A DNA stretch of 34,138 nucleotides from Candidatus Enterococcus ferrettii (GTDB taxonomy: Bacteria > Bacillota > Bacilli > Lactobacillales > Enterococcaceae), in assembly GCF_017377655.1 (NCBI RefSeq), contig NZ_JAFREL010000100.1, positions 1 through 34,138 of the forward strand. The letters run 5' to 3'. Of this stretch, positions 17,411 to 25,480 are shown in pieces. Position 1 is the first letter of the stretch. Each line of letters begins with the position of its first letter. A program made the position numbers and the translations under genes. The notes under the pieces were generated by a model, which saw only the letters and a program-made list of their open reading frames with translations, was not told where the DNA came from and made no database searches.

Positions 17411-18709
17411 TTATAGTTCCATTTGAGCTAAAGCGTCTAAAGCTCGCTGAGCTAAGGTTTCATAGCGCAGCTTTTTATCTCTTATTCGTTCAGGTAAGCT
17501 TGGGAACAAGCCAAAATTGGCGTTCATTGGTTGGAAATGTTTCCCCTCAGCATGAGTAATATAATACGACATGGCCCCTAAAGCCGTTTCCCGCGGAAAC
17601 TCTACCAGCGGCTCATCTTTAGCTAAACGAGCTGCGTTTATTCCGGCAATCAGTCCGCTTCCGGCACTTTCTACGTATCCTTCTACCCCAGTCATTTGGC
17701 CTGCAAAGAATAAATCATCGCGATTACGACTTTGGTAGGTCGGACGAAGCAACTCTGGTGAATTCATGAAGCTATTTCGATGCATTACACCGTATCTTAA
17801 AAATTCAGCATTTTCTAACCCTGGAATCATCCGAAATACACGTTTTTGTTCGCCCCACTTCAGATGAGTCTGGAAGCCAACCATGTTGTACATAGAAGCA
17901 GCTGCGTTATCTTGACGCAACTGAATAACAGCATAAGGACGCTTGCCTGTTTTAGGGTCTTCCAAGCCAACTGGCTTCATAGGACCGAAGAGCATTGTTT
18001 TAATCCCTCGTTTTGCCAATACTTCAATCGGCATACAACCTTCGAAGAATTTTTCTTTTTCAAAGGTTTTCAACTCTGCTACTTCAGCTGATATTAAAGC
18101 TTCGTAAAAAGTCATGAATTCCTCTTCATTCATTGCACAGTTCAGGTAGGCTGCTTCTCCTTTGTCATAACGAGACTTTAGATAAACTTTTTCACGATCA
18201 ATTGTAGTTCCATCAATAATAGGTGCTGCTGCATCATAGAAATAGAAGCCATGAGAACCATTAAATGATGCAATTTCTTCTGCTAACGCTTTAGAGGTAA
18301 GCGGGCCTGTCGCAACGATCGTAATTCCTTCAGGCAGTTTAGTAATCTCTTCATTGTGCACAGTTATTAAAGGATGATTTTTCACCTTCTCAGTGATTAG
18401 CGCCGAAAATCCTTCGCGATCCACCGCTAATGCTCCACCTGCCGGAACAGCTGTTTCATCTGCCGAGTGAATGATCACCGAATTTAAGCGGCGCATTTCT
18501 TCTTTTAATACTCCAACCGCATTAGTTAAGTTATTCCCTCGCAGAGAATTGCTGCAGACCAGCTCAGCAAATTTTTCCGTTTGGTGAGCTGGTGTTGATT
18601 GAACCGGACGCATTTCGTATAATTCTACCGGTACGTTTGCTTGAGCTAACTGCCAAGCAGCTTCACTTCCTGCAAGTCCCGCACCAATAACATTGACCGT
18701 TTTTACCAT
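17411..18709 (-). CDS. trmFO: Folate/FAD-dependent tRNA U54 methyltransferase TrmFO
   Basis: A 432-residue flavoprotein that makes ribothymidine-54 in the tRNA T-loop from methylenetetrahydrofolate and FADH2. The FAD-binding Rossmann motif [10 protein letters not shown] is at residues 9-18. The conserved cysteines are Cys52 ([10 protein letters not shown]) and Cys225 (FEGCMPIE), equivalent to Cys53 and Cys226 of the B. subtilis enzyme. A second dinucleotide-type region with [19 protein letters not shown] is near residue 335. The ATG has GAGG 6-7 bases upstream and follows topA by 17 bases, so they are one unit, as in B. subtilis. A terminator follows. It was formerly called gid. Confidence 0.97.
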   Translation of the reverse strand: MVKTVNVIGAGLAGSEAAWQLAQANVPVELYEMRPVQSTPAHQTEKFAELVCSNSLRGNNLTNAVGVLKEEMRRLNSVIIHSADETAVPAGGALAVDREGFSALITEKVKNHPLITVHNEEITKLPEGITIVATGPLTSKALAEEIASFNGSHGFYFYDAAAPIIDGTTIDREKVYLKSRYDKGEAAYLNCAMNEEEFMTFYEALISAEVAELKTFEKEKFFEGCMPIEVLAKRGIKTMLFGPMKPVGLEDPKTGKRPYAVIQLRQDNAAASMYNMVGFQTHLKWGEQKRVFRMIPGLENAEFLRYGVMHRNSFMNSPELLRPTYQSRNRDDLFFAGQMTGVEGYVESAGSGLIAGINAARLAKDEPLVEFPRETALGAMSYYITHAEGKHFQPMNANFGLFPSLPERIRDKKLRYETLAQRALDALAQMEL

Positions 18710-18726
18710 TTCATTCCTCGCTTACA

Positions 18727-20805
18727 CTATTTTTGAACAGCTTCTTCATAATCTCCATTCATGCAGACTACCTGCTTGCCGCCTTTAACCTTTTTCTCAA
18801 CCAAATAATTGTCACACTTAGGACAATTGCGGCCGACTGGTTTGTCCCAAGACGTGAAATCACAACCTGGGTAACGAGAACAGCCATAGAATAATCTATT
18901 TTTCTTGGATTTTCTTTCGACTACCTGTCCTTTATGACAAACCGGACACTCGACTCCAATCTCTTTAATGATTGGTTTAGTATTGCGACAGTCTGGGAAG
19001 TTGCTGCAGGCATAGAATTTACCGTAACGGCCAAGCTTAATTACCATTGGATGTCCGCATACATCACAATCAAAGCCCGCAGGTTCATCCTTGATTTGGA
19101 TTTTCTCGATACCTTCTTCCGCTTTTTCCAGCTCGACAGCAAAGGGTTTGTAGAAACGATCAACAACTTTGACCCATTCTTCCTTGCCTTCCTCGATTTT
19201 ATCCAACCCATTTTCCATCTCTGCTGTGAAGTTTACATCCACGATTTGTGGGAAAAAGTCAACAATCAGAGAATTAACAATTTCTCCTAGCTCCGTAGGT
19301 TCGAAGCGACGCTGAGTCAGTTTTACATAGTAACGACGCTGAATAGTTTCCAATGTTGGAGCATAAGTAGACGGACGACCCACACCGTTTTCCTCTAGCG
19401 TTTTAATCAATGTTGCTTCGCTAAAACGAGCTGGCGGCTGAGTAAAGTGTTGTTTAGGTTCGATATTAACTGACTGAACAACGTCTCCTTCAGCAAGTTC
19501 TGGCAAAATATTCTCTTTATCTTCTTTGCCATCATCACGCCCCTCAACATAAACCTGCATGAACCCTTTAAATTTAATTTTAGAACCATTAGCGATAAAA
19601 ATTACACCATTTTGTTCTAAAGTTACCTTCATAGTATCTAAAACCGCAGCAGTCATTTGGCTAGCGACGAATCGTGACCAAATTAAGGTATATAATTTTA
19701 GCTGGTCTTTATCAAGGTATTGCTTCATTTCATCCGGTGTACGGTTTACGCTGGTTGGACGAATCGCCTCATGGGCATCTTGTGATCCTTGAGGATTTTT
19801 TGTTTTACGGGCGGTATGCTGAGAGTACTCTTTGCCGTATTTGTTTTCGATGAATTCTGCTGCTTCAGCTTTCGCTGTGTCTGAAATACGAGTTGAGTCT
19901 GTACGCATATAAGTAATTAATCCGACGGTTCCTTGTTTGCCTAAAGAAATTCCTTCATACAGTTGTTGAGCAACCATCATGGTCTTACGCGTCCGAAAAT
20001 TCAGCTTACGAGCCGCTTCTTGTTGCATATTACTGGTAGTAAAAGATTGCGCAGGATTACGTCTTCGTTCCTTTTTCTCTACCTTAGTTACCTGATAGTC
20101 CTTACCATCAATTCGTTGGGTAATTTCTTTTACAGATTCCGCATTTGGTAATTTCCGCTTCTTACCGTCCACGCCCCAGAAATTGGCCTTAAATTTCTTC
20201 TTTTCTTTTTTAAAGTTTCCGTCAATGCTCCAGTATTCCTCCGGAATAAATTCACGAATTTCTTTTTCACGGTCAATAATGATTTTCAAAGCGATTGATT
20301 GTACTCGTCCAGCGCTTAAACCTTTTTTCACTTTGCGCCACAAAATAGGCGAAATTGAATATCCTACTAAACGGTCTAATGCCCGACGCGCTTGTTGAGC
20401 ATCCACCAATGAAACATCAATTGAGCGGGGTTCTTTAAAGGCAGCTTTTACAGCATCCTTTGTAATTTCGTTGAATACAACGCGGTTCTTATCTTCTAAA
20501 TCCAAACCTAAAAGGTAAGCTAAATGCCAGGCGATTGCTTCCCCTTCTCTATCCGGGTCACTTGCGAGATAGACTTTTTGAGCTTTTTTAGCGGCTTGTT
20601 TTAAGCTTTTGATGACGTCGCCTTTTCCGCGAATCGAAATGTAATGAGGTTCGTAATTATTCTCAATATCAATTCCCATCTTGCTTTTTGGCAGATCTCT
20701 GACATGTCCAACACTCGCTACTACTTTGTAATTTCTTCCAAGGTACTTTTCAATTGTTTTTGCTTTTGCAGGTGATTCCACAATCACTAAATATTTATAG
20801 GCCAA
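18727..20805 (-). CDS. topA: DNA topoisomerase I
   Basis: A 692-residue type IA topoisomerase that relaxes negative supercoils. The TOPRIM domain opens with [14 protein letters not shown] and has [12 protein letters not shown] near residue 82. The active-site tyrosine is Tyr299 in TYMRTDST. The C-terminus has zinc ribbons: two with four Cys (CDVC..CSNFPDC; CPVC..CSRYPGC) and a third with only three, since the last Cys is Gly in VVCMNGDYE. Translation starts at TTG (20805): GGGAGG lies 8 bases before it and the normal N-terminus AYKYLVIV follows; an in-frame start further upstream lacks a ribosome site and overlaps the promoter. Downstream is trmFO. Confidence 0.97.
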   Translation of the reverse strand: MAYKYLVIVESPAKAKTIEKYLGRNYKVVASVGHVRDLPKSKMGIDIENNYEPHYISIRGKGDVIKSLKQAAKKAQKVYLASDPDREGEAIAWHLAYLLGLDLEDKNRVVFNEITKDAVKAAFKEPRSIDVSLVDAQQARRALDRLVGYSISPILWRKVKKGLSAGRVQSIALKIIIDREKEIREFIPEEYWSIDGNFKKEKKKFKANFWGVDGKKRKLPNAESVKEITQRIDGKDYQVTKVEKKERRRNPAQSFTTSNMQQEAARKLNFRTRKTMMVAQQLYEGISLGKQGTVGLITYMRTDSTRISDTAKAEAAEFIENKYGKEYSQHTARKTKNPQGSQDAHEAIRPTSVNRTPDEMKQYLDKDQLKLYTLIWSRFVASQMTAAVLDTMKVTLEQNGVIFIANGSKIKFKGFMQVYVEGRDDGKEDKENILPELAEGDVVQSVNIEPKQHFTQPPARFSEATLIKTLEENGVGRPSTYAPTLETIQRRYYVKLTQRRFEPTELGEIVNSLIVDFFPQIVDVNFTAEMENGLDKIEEGKEEWVKVVDRFYKPFAVELEKAEEGIEKIQIKDEPAGFDCDVCGHPMVIKLGRYGKFYACSNFPDCRNTKPIIKEIGVECPVCHKGQVVERKSKKNRLFYGCSRYPGCDFTSWDKPVGRNCPKCDNYLVEKKVKGGKQVVCMNGDYEEAVQK

Positions 20806-20872
20806 ACGTTTTTGCCTCCCTAAATTTTTTTCTACTATTATATACAGGTAAATTACTGGCAAATCGTAGCCT

Positions 20873-20901
20873 ATCATAGCGATTCGATTTTTATTTGTCA
20901 A
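20873..20901 (-). promoter_or_regulatory. Promoter of topA
   Basis: TTGACA (20896-20901), a 17-base spacer, and TATGAT (20873-20878), close to the sigma-A consensus. A second TATAAT lies nearer the gene at about 20838-20843 on the minus strand, so there may be tandem starts. Confidence 0.8.
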
Positions 20902-20908
20902 GTGCCGA

Positions 20909-21766
20909 CTAATAAATTTTTTTCAATAATTGTAAGGAATCAAGAATGTCTTGGACTTTTTCAACACAAACTGCGCCATCTTGAATCAATTGGTGACACC
21001 CGGCAGAACGTCCATCCAATACACTTCCTGGTACTGCAAATACTTCTTTCCCATAATCCAAAGCCTGCTGAGAGGTAATCAAGGACCCACTCTTCTGCTT
21101 GGCTTCAATTACCAACACACCCTGACCCAGTCCCGCAATAATTCGGTTACGCATGGGGAAGTGGAATTTGGCCGGTCGAGTTCCATCCGGATATTCGCTC
21201 AGCACTAAATGATTTCTAGCCATCTCAATTTGTAAATTACCACTTTCTTTAGGATAGCAGATATCCAATCCGGTGCCAATCACTCCTATGGTTTTTCCTT
21301 GATTTGAAATAGCAAATTGATGAGCAAAGGAATCAATTCCCTTAGCCAAACCACTGACGATAACAAATTGACGCTTCACCAACTCTGGCATAAAACGGCG
21401 AAGAACCCCATAGCCATAATCCGACGCGGTTCGCGCACCTACAACCGACAGCCCCTCTCTTTCCAGCAACTTTAAATTACCTTTGTAAAATAAAACTAAT
21501 GGCGGCACCGGTATTAGTCTTAGCTGCGATGGGTACCTCTCATCCTCTATAGTGATCAAACTATGACGTTCCTTCAGTTCGATCAAACGTTCTTTAGTCC
21601 AATTCTCCCAGTCGCCTAATCCTTTTCCCCTAGTAAATGAAAAAAGTTCAGCTGATGAGAACTGCCAACAATCCAACTTTTTAGCATACTGATAAATTTT
21701 TTGTTTAGTGACTGGACCAATGCCCCTAGTGACACTTAAATGTAACAAAAAAATAGTTTTCTCCAA
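20909..21766 (-). CDS. dprA: DNA-processing protein DprA (Smf)
   Basis: A 285-residue protein that binds incoming single-stranded DNA and loads RecA during natural transformation. An N-terminal helical (SAM-like) part is followed by the extended Rossmann fold typical of Dpr[50 protein letters not shown], and [24 protein letters not shown]. There is no obvious C-terminal winged helix, as in many short Gram-positive forms. The best start is TTG (21766) with GAGGGA about 6 bases before; another TTG 14 codons upstream lacks a site. It is the last gene after rbgA-rnhB. Presence of dprA alone does not prove natural competence. Confidence 0.93.
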   Translation of the reverse strand: MEKTIFLLHLSVTRGIGPVTKQKIYQYAKKLDCWQFSSAELFSFTRGKGLGDWENWTKERLIELKERHSLITIEDERYPSQLRLIPVPPLVLFYKGNLKLLEREGLSVVGARTASDYGYGVLRRFMPELVKRQFVIVSGLAKGIDSFAHQFAISNQGKTIGVIGTGLDICYPKESGNLQIEMARNHLVLSEYPDGTRPAKFHFPMRNRIIAGLGQGVLVIEAKQKSGSLITSQQALDYGKEVFAVPGSVLDGRSAGCHQLIQDGAVCVEKVQDILDSLQLLKKIY

Positions 21767-21826
21767 AAAAATCCCTCTTTTCTTACTGCCTACTACTAAG
21801 ATAAGCAAAAAAGAGAGATTTACATT

Positions 21827-22591
21827 TTATTTTTTACGAATTGGAGCAAAAGTTTTTCGATGGAGTGATAAAACACCAAATTTATCAATCGCCATTAAAT
21901 GCTGTTTGGTACCATATCCAGCATTTTGTTCAAAACCGTAGGCTGGATGTTCGCTGCCGTAATCAGCCATAAGCTTGTCACGGTAGACCTTTGCAATAAT
22001 ACTAGCAGCTGCGATGGATACAGAACGAGCATCCCCTTTAATTATTTTTTCTTGAGGAAGGCCGTTATCTAATACCATCGCATCAATTAGTAAACAATCT
22101 GGTTTAAGCGGCAACTGATCTAATGCTCGCTGCATCGCGACTTTTGTAGCCTGATAAATGTTCAATTGATCAATTTCTTCAGCACTTGCTTCGCCAATTC
22201 CAATTGCTTTAGCATGTTTTTTTATTTCTTTTACCAATTCTTCACGTTTACTTGCCGAAAGCTGTTTAGAATCGTTTAAGCCAATGATTTGATGATCGTC
22301 ATTTAGAATAACTGCTGCTGCCACCACTGGACCAGCTAAAGGACCACGACCCACTTCATCAATTCCAGCGATCGCTTGAAAACCCATTGCTTTCTTTTCA
22401 TTCTCAAAAACAGACATTTCATGATAGCGAGCGACTAGTGCCGCTGCTTTTTCCTGTTGCTTTTGCCATTGTTTAAGCGCTAGTTCTACACCTTTACGTT
22501 CATCTGATTTTAAAGGAAGCAAACGTACATCTTGGTCATCGGTAATTTCCTTTAGCAGTTCTTTGACTGTCTGAATTGACATTTTTTCCAT
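21827..22591 (-). CDS. rnhB: Ribonuclease HII
   Basis: A 254-residue endonuclease that cuts RNA in RNA-DNA hybrids and starts removal of single ribonucleotides from DNA. Catalytic acidic residues lie in GIDEVGRGPLAGP near residue 73, with LLIDAMVLD near 165; NDSKQLS, SIAAASIIAKVYRD and AGYGT are typical. An N-terminal extension of about 65 residues (a helical segment before the catalytic core) is usual for Gram-positive RNase HII. Its ATG overlaps the rbgA stop by one base (TAATG), so the two are coupled. A second in-frame ATG lies three codons later. Confidence 0.96.
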   Translation of the reverse strand: MEKMSIQTVKELLKEITDDQDVRLLPLKSDERKGVELALKQWQKQQEKAAALVARYHEMSVFENEKKAMGFQAIAGIDEVGRGPLAGPVVAAAVILNDDHQIIGLNDSKQLSASKREELVKEIKKHAKAIGIGEASAEEIDQLNIYQATKVAMQRALDQLPLKPDCLLIDAMVLDNGLPQEKIIKGDARSVSIAAASIIAKVYRDKLMADYGSEHPAYGFEQNAGYGTKQHLMAIDKFGVLSLHRKTFAPIRKK

Positions 22592-23439
22592 TATTCTGTG
22601 TACTCCTCAAACCGATCTAGCGTGTAGCGACCTAACCGGCCTTGCCGCAACTCAATAATCATCATTTCACTAGTCCGTTCATAATCATCCTTGAATCCCC
22701 TCTTATGAGCAATCAGCATTAACAGCTCAGGCAAATCCTCAAATATCTCCTCATCAGAGAGCTTGTAACGTTCTTTCAATTGTTCTGGATAGAAGCGCCG
22801 CAAAAAGCCCAACTCATCAATTGCCAAGTCGTCTAAATGCAATAGATCATCCTTTATCGCACCTGTGAGAGCTAGGCGTTTACCCACCTCGGGGTCTTCA
22901 AACTTTGGCCATAAAATCCCAGGCGTATCCAACAGTTCCAATTGTGATCCAAAACGCAGCCACTGCTGACCTTTGGTTACTCCTGGTTTATTGCCAGTAC
23001 TAGCAATTTTCTTCCCTGCTAAGTGATTCAACAGCGTTGATTTCCCTACATTGGGAATCCCTAATACCATAGCACGAATTGCTCGCGGCTTGATTCCCCG
23101 CTCTTTATCACGAGACAATTTATCAGCTAAAACTTTTTTAGCAGCAGGCACAATTTGCTTAACGCTTTTATCATCTTTGGCATTTAGGGACAGCACTTCA
23201 TATCCTTGTCCTTTAAACCATTCCATCCAGCGAGCTGTTTGATTGGGATCAGCTAAATCAGCTTTATTTAGTAAAATTAGTCGCGGTTTTTGCTGCACTA
23301 TTTGATCCAGCATTGGATTGCGGGAAGAGTGCGGCAAACGAGCATCAACCAACTCAAAAACAATATCGACAAATTTCAGCTTCTCAGATACTTCTCTTCT
23401 GGCCTTTGCCATATGGCCAGGAAACCATTGAATTGTCAT
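22591..23439 (-). CDS. rbgA: Ribosome biogenesis GTPase RbgA (YlqF)
   Basis: A 282-residue circularly permuted GTPase needed for late assembly of the 50S subunit. The GTPase motifs appear in permuted order: G4 LLNKADLAD near residue 57, then G1 GIPNVGKST near 127, and G3 LDTPGILWPK near 172. The N-terminal WFPGHMAKA is a family mark. The C-terminal helical domain binds the ribosome. An AGGAGG site precedes the ATG. It heads the rbgA-rnhB-dprA unit and overlaps rnhB by one base. The pairing with rnhB is conserved in Bacillus. Confidence 0.96.
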   Translation of the reverse strand: MTIQWFPGHMAKARREVSEKLKFVDIVFELVDARLPHSSRNPMLDQIVQQKPRLILLNKADLADPNQTARWMEWFKGQGYEVLSLNAKDDKSVKQIVPAAKKVLADKLSRDKERGIKPRAIRAMVLGIPNVGKSTLLNHLAGKKIASTGNKPGVTKGQQWLRFGSQLELLDTPGILWPKFEDPEVGKRLALTGAIKDDLLHLDDLAIDELGFLRRFYPEQLKERYKLSDEEIFEDLPELLMLIAHKRGFKDDYERTSEMMIIELRQGRLGRYTLDRFEEYTE

Positions 23440-23496
23440 AGAACCTTCTTCCTCCTTTTAATATTAATTAGTCAATCGGCAGATTCTTCCTCAGAT

Positions 23497-23502
23497 ATTC
23501 TA
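23497..23502 (-). promoter_or_regulatory. Likely -10 of the rbgA operon promoter
   Basis: TAGAAT with an extended TGG on the minus strand, 57 bases before the rbgA ATG. No good -35 is seen. Confidence 0.35.
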
Positions 23503-23582
23503 CCATATCACTGAAAGATTTAAGTGATAATCTTTTGATAAATGCATCTTTTTTTAGTTCACTACCGTGTTTTCGCCATTAC

Positions 23583-23620
23583 AAAGGAAAAAGAAGGTCT
23601 CATGAAGAGAACCTTCTTCT
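23583..23620 (-). terminator. Rho-independent terminator of the orphan regulator gene
   Basis: Minus-strand AAGAAGGT / ACCTTCTT stem with extra pairing CTC-GAG inside the loop, followed by TTTTTCC. It lies 15 bases after the stop. Confidence 0.8.
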
Positions 23621-23634
23621 TACAAATAAAGTTA

Positions 23635-24399
23635 TTAAGCTGCATTAAACAAGTGGGTAACAATTTCCGGAGACCGACGAATTGCTGCAACTTGATCAGA
23701 AAACTCATTAGAAAGAGTGTATCCGTCTCCCCATTGTGTTTTAACGATTGAACCTGGAAAACCATTCTTGTTAAATTTTTGTTCGATCCTTTTAGATAGG
23801 CTAGACAAGGTACTCAAATGTGAGTTTGTTGTTTTATCACCCCATAGGCGTTCGCACAATTCTTCTCTTGTAACAGGTTGGGACATAGCAGAAAAGATAA
23901 TTTTGAAAAACTCTGTTTCTTGTTTCGACAAATGCTTAATGACATTCGCCAGTTTAATTTCAACTTTCTGACGATTGAAAGGTACACCGTTGTCAGACTC
24001 ATTATTCCCTTGGGTTGTTGGATAAGTATCAGAAAGCAAAGCTTGTTGCATTTTTTCTCTCAATAACTCTGAAGGACTGTCTTCAATTATCCAATGTTTA
24101 ATCCCTGCATCTTCAAGGAAAGCTTTTCCTTTTTCAGTTGGTTCTGCTTCGAAGACTCTAATAATTGTTAGTTTGTGACGTTTCAGTGTTGGTAAAATCT
24201 CATATATTTCCTCGTTAGAAACTGTTTTACTTAAAATGACAAATTGGAAGTACTCTAAAAACTGTTCATTAATTTGGCTGTATCTATTTAATTCTAAAAA
24301 GCTAGAGGTGCCAAAAACCTCATAATTTAACACCTGTAAGTTTCTTTGTAGTCTTTCCTCGGATAATACGTTTTTGGTTAACAATAAAATTTGTTGCAT
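23635..24399 (-). CDS. Orphan pseudo-response regulator with OmpR-type winged helix
   Basis: A 254-residue putative DNA-binding regulator. Residues about 1-115 resemble a receiver domain in layout (QQILLLTKN strand, FQFVILSKTV strand, LTIIRVFE strand), but the phosphoacceptor Asp, the acidic pair and the conserved Lys are not at their usual places, so phosphorylation is unlikely. A polar linker follows, then an OmpR/PhoB winged helix from about 150: LSKQETEFFKIIF, TREELCERLWG, HLSTLSSLSKRIEQKF, IVKTQWGDGYTL. No sensor kinase is adjacent. GTG (24408) or ATG (24399) may be the start; neither has a strong ribosome site. A leader of about 140 bases contains an inverted repeat. Target genes are unknown. 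Confidence 0.8.
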   Translation of the reverse strand: MQQILLLTKNVLSEERLQRNLQVLNYEVFGTSSFLELNRYSQINEQFLEYFQFVILSKTVSNEEIYEILPTLKRHKLTIIRVFEAEPTEKGKAFLEDAGIKHWIIEDSPSELLREKMQQALLSDTYPTTQGNNESDNGVPFNRQKVEIKLANVIKHLSKQETEFFKIIFSAMSQPVTREELCERLWGDKTTNSHLSTLSSLSKRIEQKFNKNGFPGSIVKTQWGDGYTLSNEFSDQVAAIRRSPEIVTHLFNAA

Positions 24400-24454
24400 T
24401 ATTTTCACTACTTTCTATATTAATTTGCGTCGTTGTATCAGGACTTTTGCATCT

Positions 24455-24497
24455 ACACGATAACCCTTCCCCACCTGAACATTTCTGATTATCGTGT
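24455..24497 (-). promoter_or_regulatory. Inverted repeat in the leader of the orphan regulator
   Basis: ACACGATAA and TTATCGTGT (24489-24497 and 24455-24463) are perfect 9-base arms, 25 bases apart, 56-98 bases upstream of the ATG. The loop holds AGGTGGGGAAGGG, a ribosome-site-like purine run with no gene behind it. It could be an RNA hairpin or a protein operator. Confidence 0.6.
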
Positions 24498-24558
24498 TTG
24501 AAACTAACAATTGAATCTAGTAACTGACAAAATTTGTTAATAAAATATCTATTCAATA

Positions 24559-24587
24559 TTTTTACTAAAAAAAATGTTTTTTGTCCA
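24559..24587 (-). promoter_or_regulatory. Possible promoter of the orphan regulator
   Basis: TGGACA (24582-24587), a 17-base spacer, and TAAAAA (24559-24564) on the minus strand. The DNA is very AT-rich, so other choices exist. Confidence 0.3.
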
Positions 24588-24632
24588 TTAATTCAACCAT
24601 TAAATTTTTGCAAAGAAGATATATTTTAATAA

Positions 24633-24663
24633 ATAAAAAAAGACCTTTTCCTAAAAGGTCTTT
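24633..24663 (-). terminator. Rho-independent terminator upstream of the orphan regulator
   Basis: Perfect 11-bp stem (24639-24649 with 24653-24663), 3-base loop and a T-rich tail on the minus strand. It is about 190 bases beyond the lepB stop, far for a simple lepB terminator. Confidence 0.9.
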
Positions 24664-24789
24664 GAAATAACAATAAACTATTACCGATAGCGCTTTGTAT
24701 CAGTCTTGAAAGAGAAAAGAAAAAACTACAATTTTTTCCACTGAACCATAAAATTTGATTTTTTTGAGACGAAAGATAATTAAAGAACG
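24636..24789 (-). ncRNA. Candidate small RNA between lepB and the orphan regulator
   Basis: The lepB stop and the terminator are separated by about 190 bases without any credible open frame. A possible promoter (24796-24824) sits at the start, and the RNA would be about 150 nt, with a polypyrimidine run and a strong 11-bp terminal hairpin. It could equally be a long lepB 3' untranslated region. Confidence 0.3.
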
Positions 24790-24824
24790 ATCATTATTTT
24801 ATCATCGTTTTATTCTTTAAAAAA
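24786..24824 (-). promoter_or_regulatory. Possible promoter with palindrome over the -10
   Basis: TTTTTT (24819-24824), a 17-base spacer, and TAAAAT (24796-24801) with an extended TGA. The -10 lies inside an imperfect palindrome with arms AACGAT and ATCGTT (24804-24809 and 24786-24791), operator-like. Confidence 0.3.
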
Positions 24825-24855
24825 ATTCCTAAACGATTTTCTTCCGCGAAAGCAA

Positions 24856-25398
24856 CTAATGGATTAGTTTCAAATCACTTATGGGGTAATAAACCAATCT
24901 AGCCTTCCCCATAATTTCGCGGCTATCAACCGTACCGAAGGAGCGACTATCTTTTGAGATGCGTCGATTATCTCCTAATACGAAATACTCATTTTGCGGA
25001 AGCTGGTCTAAACCAATCAAATCATATAAATTGAAATTGGTTGTGTAAGGAGTATTTTCGTGATCATGAGTTTGATTATTCGTTAAAAAAGTTTCAGAAA
25101 CCTGTTCATCATTCACATAAAGCTGATCCTGTTCATAGCGAATGGCATCGCCTGGCAGACCAATTACTCGCTTAATATAAGTAGTTCCATCTTGTTTCTT
25201 AAATACGATAACATCAAATCTCTGGACCTTTGTAAATTTTTCCATCACAATCATATCCCCTTGTTTCAAGGTTTGATTCATTGAATTCCCAGTTACGGGA
25301 ACCGGAATAAGTAGGAATCCACGAATAATTACGCCAAGAAAGAGCGCAATCAAAAAATACTTTATTGCTAACCAAAGCTGGTCTTGCCTTTTTTTCAT
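24856..25398 (-). CDS. lepB: Type I signal peptidase
   Basis: A 180-residue membrane protease that removes signal peptides from secreted proteins on the outer face of the membrane. A single N-terminal membrane segment is at about 12-31. The Ser-Lys dyad is Ser39 (GNSMNQTL) and Lys76 (YIKRVIGLPGD). Box E, VLGDNRRISKDSRSFG, is near residue 140. The short length and single anchor are of the Gram-positive SipS type. Its ATG has a purine-rich GAGGGGGAAGAG site. The gene has its own promoter and is followed by a long region without a gene. Other signal peptidases probably exist elsewhere. Confidence 0.96.
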   Translation of the reverse strand: MKKRQDQLWLAIKYFLIALFLGVIIRGFLLIPVPVTGNSMNQTLKQGDMIVMEKFTKVQRFDVIVFKKQDGTTYIKRVIGLPGDAIRYEQDQLYVNDEQVSETFLTNNQTHDHENTPYTTNFNLYDLIGLDQLPQNEYFVLGDNRRISKDSRSFGTVDSREIMGKARLVYYPISDLKLIH

Positions 25399-25421
25399 CC
25401 TGCTCTTCCCCCTCTTGTTCC

Positions 25422-25451
25422 ATTATAGGGATTACCCCCTCACTTTACCAA
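25422..25451 (-). promoter_or_regulatory. Promoter of lepB
   Basis: TTGGTA (25446-25451), an 18-base spacer, and TATAAT (25422-25427). It abuts the terminator of the upstream S41 gene, leaving a leader of only about 17 bases. Confidence 0.65.
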
Positions 25452-25480
25452 TAAAAAACAACAGAGAAAACTCTGCTGTT
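25451..25480 (-). terminator. Terminator of the S41 gene, overlapping its stop codon
   Basis: Minus-strand 10-bp stem AACAGCAGAG / CTCTGTTGTT with a TTTT loop and a T-tail. The first two bases of the 5' arm are the last two of the TAA stop. Confidence 0.88.

Noticed and set aside
24320..24556. A 78-codon minus-strand frame overlapping the regulator start and its leader
   Set aside because: It starts with TTG, has no ribosome site, low-complexity composition and no recognisable domain, and overlaps the real gene in another frame.
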